Positions 5,686-5,846 of a stretch of 5,846 nt of DNA are shown piece after piece. The stretch's first letter is position 1. Each line of letters opens with the position of its first letter. This DNA is from Propionibacteriaceae bacterium (GTDB taxonomy: Bacteria > Actinomycetota > Actinomycetes > Propionibacteriales > Propionibacteriaceae), in contig JAJTCL010000189.1 in the NCBI GenBank assembly GCA_021323255.1, positions 1 through 5,846 of the forward strand. The letters run 5' to 3'. The notes beneath the pieces were generated by a model. The model did not search any database. It was given only the letters and a program-made list of their open reading frames with translations, and was not told where the DNA came from. A program made the position numbers and the translations under genes.

Positions 5686-5846
5686 ACGACGACGAGCTGT
5701 GGGCTGCCATCGATGCCCAACGAGTACGTACCGTGAGGCTGCTCCAAGATCTGACACCGGCCAATTGGGAGCTTGATTCGCTCTGCGACGGGTGGCGCGT
5801 ACGCGATGTTGCTGCCCACCTGACCATGCAGCAGATGACCCTCGGC
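5682..5846 (+). CDS. Mycothiol-dependent maleylpyruvate isomerase family enzyme (DinB fold), 5' part
   Basis: The first 55 codons of a gene that runs off the window. The pattern ELWAAIDAQRVRTVRLLQDL, then W-x-x-x-S-x-C-D-G-W-R-V-R-D-V-A-A-H-L, is the N-terminal signature of the actinobacterial maleylpyruvate isomerase/DinB-like family, metal-dependent four-helix enzymes that use mycothiol as cofactor or substrate. His46 in AAHL corresponds to the first metal ligand; the others lie beyond the edge. The ATG at 5682 overlaps the DsbA remnant stop as ATGA, with GGAG (5671-5674) 7 nt upstream, so it can be translated on its own or by coupling. Its neighbour is a family that also uses mycothiol, suggesting a shared detoxification or thiol-transfer role before the upstream gene was damaged. 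The exact reaction is unknown, since most family members are uncharacterised. Confidence 0.85.
   Translation, partial: MNDDELWAAIDAQRVRTVRLLQDLTPANWELDSLCDGWRVRDVAAHLTMQQMTLG

Noticed and set aside
5477..5827. Minus-strand open frames opposite the DsbA remnant and isomerase gene
   Set aside because: They are antisense to frames with clear family similarity and span two genes, as shadows do.

Overview
The window looks like chromosomal DNA from a high-GC, mycothiol-using actinobacterium. Codons end mostly in G or C, GTG is used as a start, adjacent genes share 4-nt ATGA/GTGA overlaps, and two right-hand genes resemble families built around mycothiol (a DsbA/Rv2466c-like nitroreductase and a DinB-fold mycothiol-dependent maleylpyruvate isomerase). 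No genus is assigned. There are no rRNA or tRNA genes, CRISPR arrays or recognisable insertion sequences.

Left part, minus strand (1-2017): a translationally coupled catabolic operon. A DhnA/LsrF-type class I aldolase (1175-2017) is followed by a Gfo/Idh/MocA NAD(P)-dependent oxidoreductase (27-1178, GTGA overlap). A third gene begins with an ATGA overlap at position 30 and leaves the window. An aldolase with a Gfo/Idh dehydrogenase suggests breakdown of a sugar, cyclitol or sugar acid; the substrate cannot be read from this sequence.

Centre, plus strand (2018-4514): an 80-bp divergent intergenic region holds a 6-4-6 inverted repeat next to a TAGGAT box, then a DUF72 (YecE-like) gene (2098-2829). 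About 270 bp without a confident gene follows, though its first half reads like coding DNA in the DUF72 frame beyond the stop. Next is a complete NAD(P)-dependent aldehyde dehydrogenase (3102-4514).

Right part, plus strand (4515-5846): 206 bp of non-coding DNA with short direct repeats leads into a rearranged locus. The N-terminal third of an AAA/STAND-type ATP-binding regulator (Walker A present) is joined near 5081-5088 to a DsbA-like gene that has lost about its first 27 codons, including the family's CPWC active site. The two parts are in different frames. The regulator frame stops in TGA exactly where an in-frame ATG of the DsbA remnant lies (ATGA), and the DsbA remnant overlaps the next gene, a mycothiol-dependent maleylpyruvate isomerase-like enzyme (5682 to the window edge), by another ATGA.

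I do not see a complete, previously undescribed system. The strongest signal is the regulator/DsbA chimera, which looks like a deletion or misjoin that removed a regulator's C-terminus and a redox enzyme's active site while leaving the downstream gene in a coupled arrangement.
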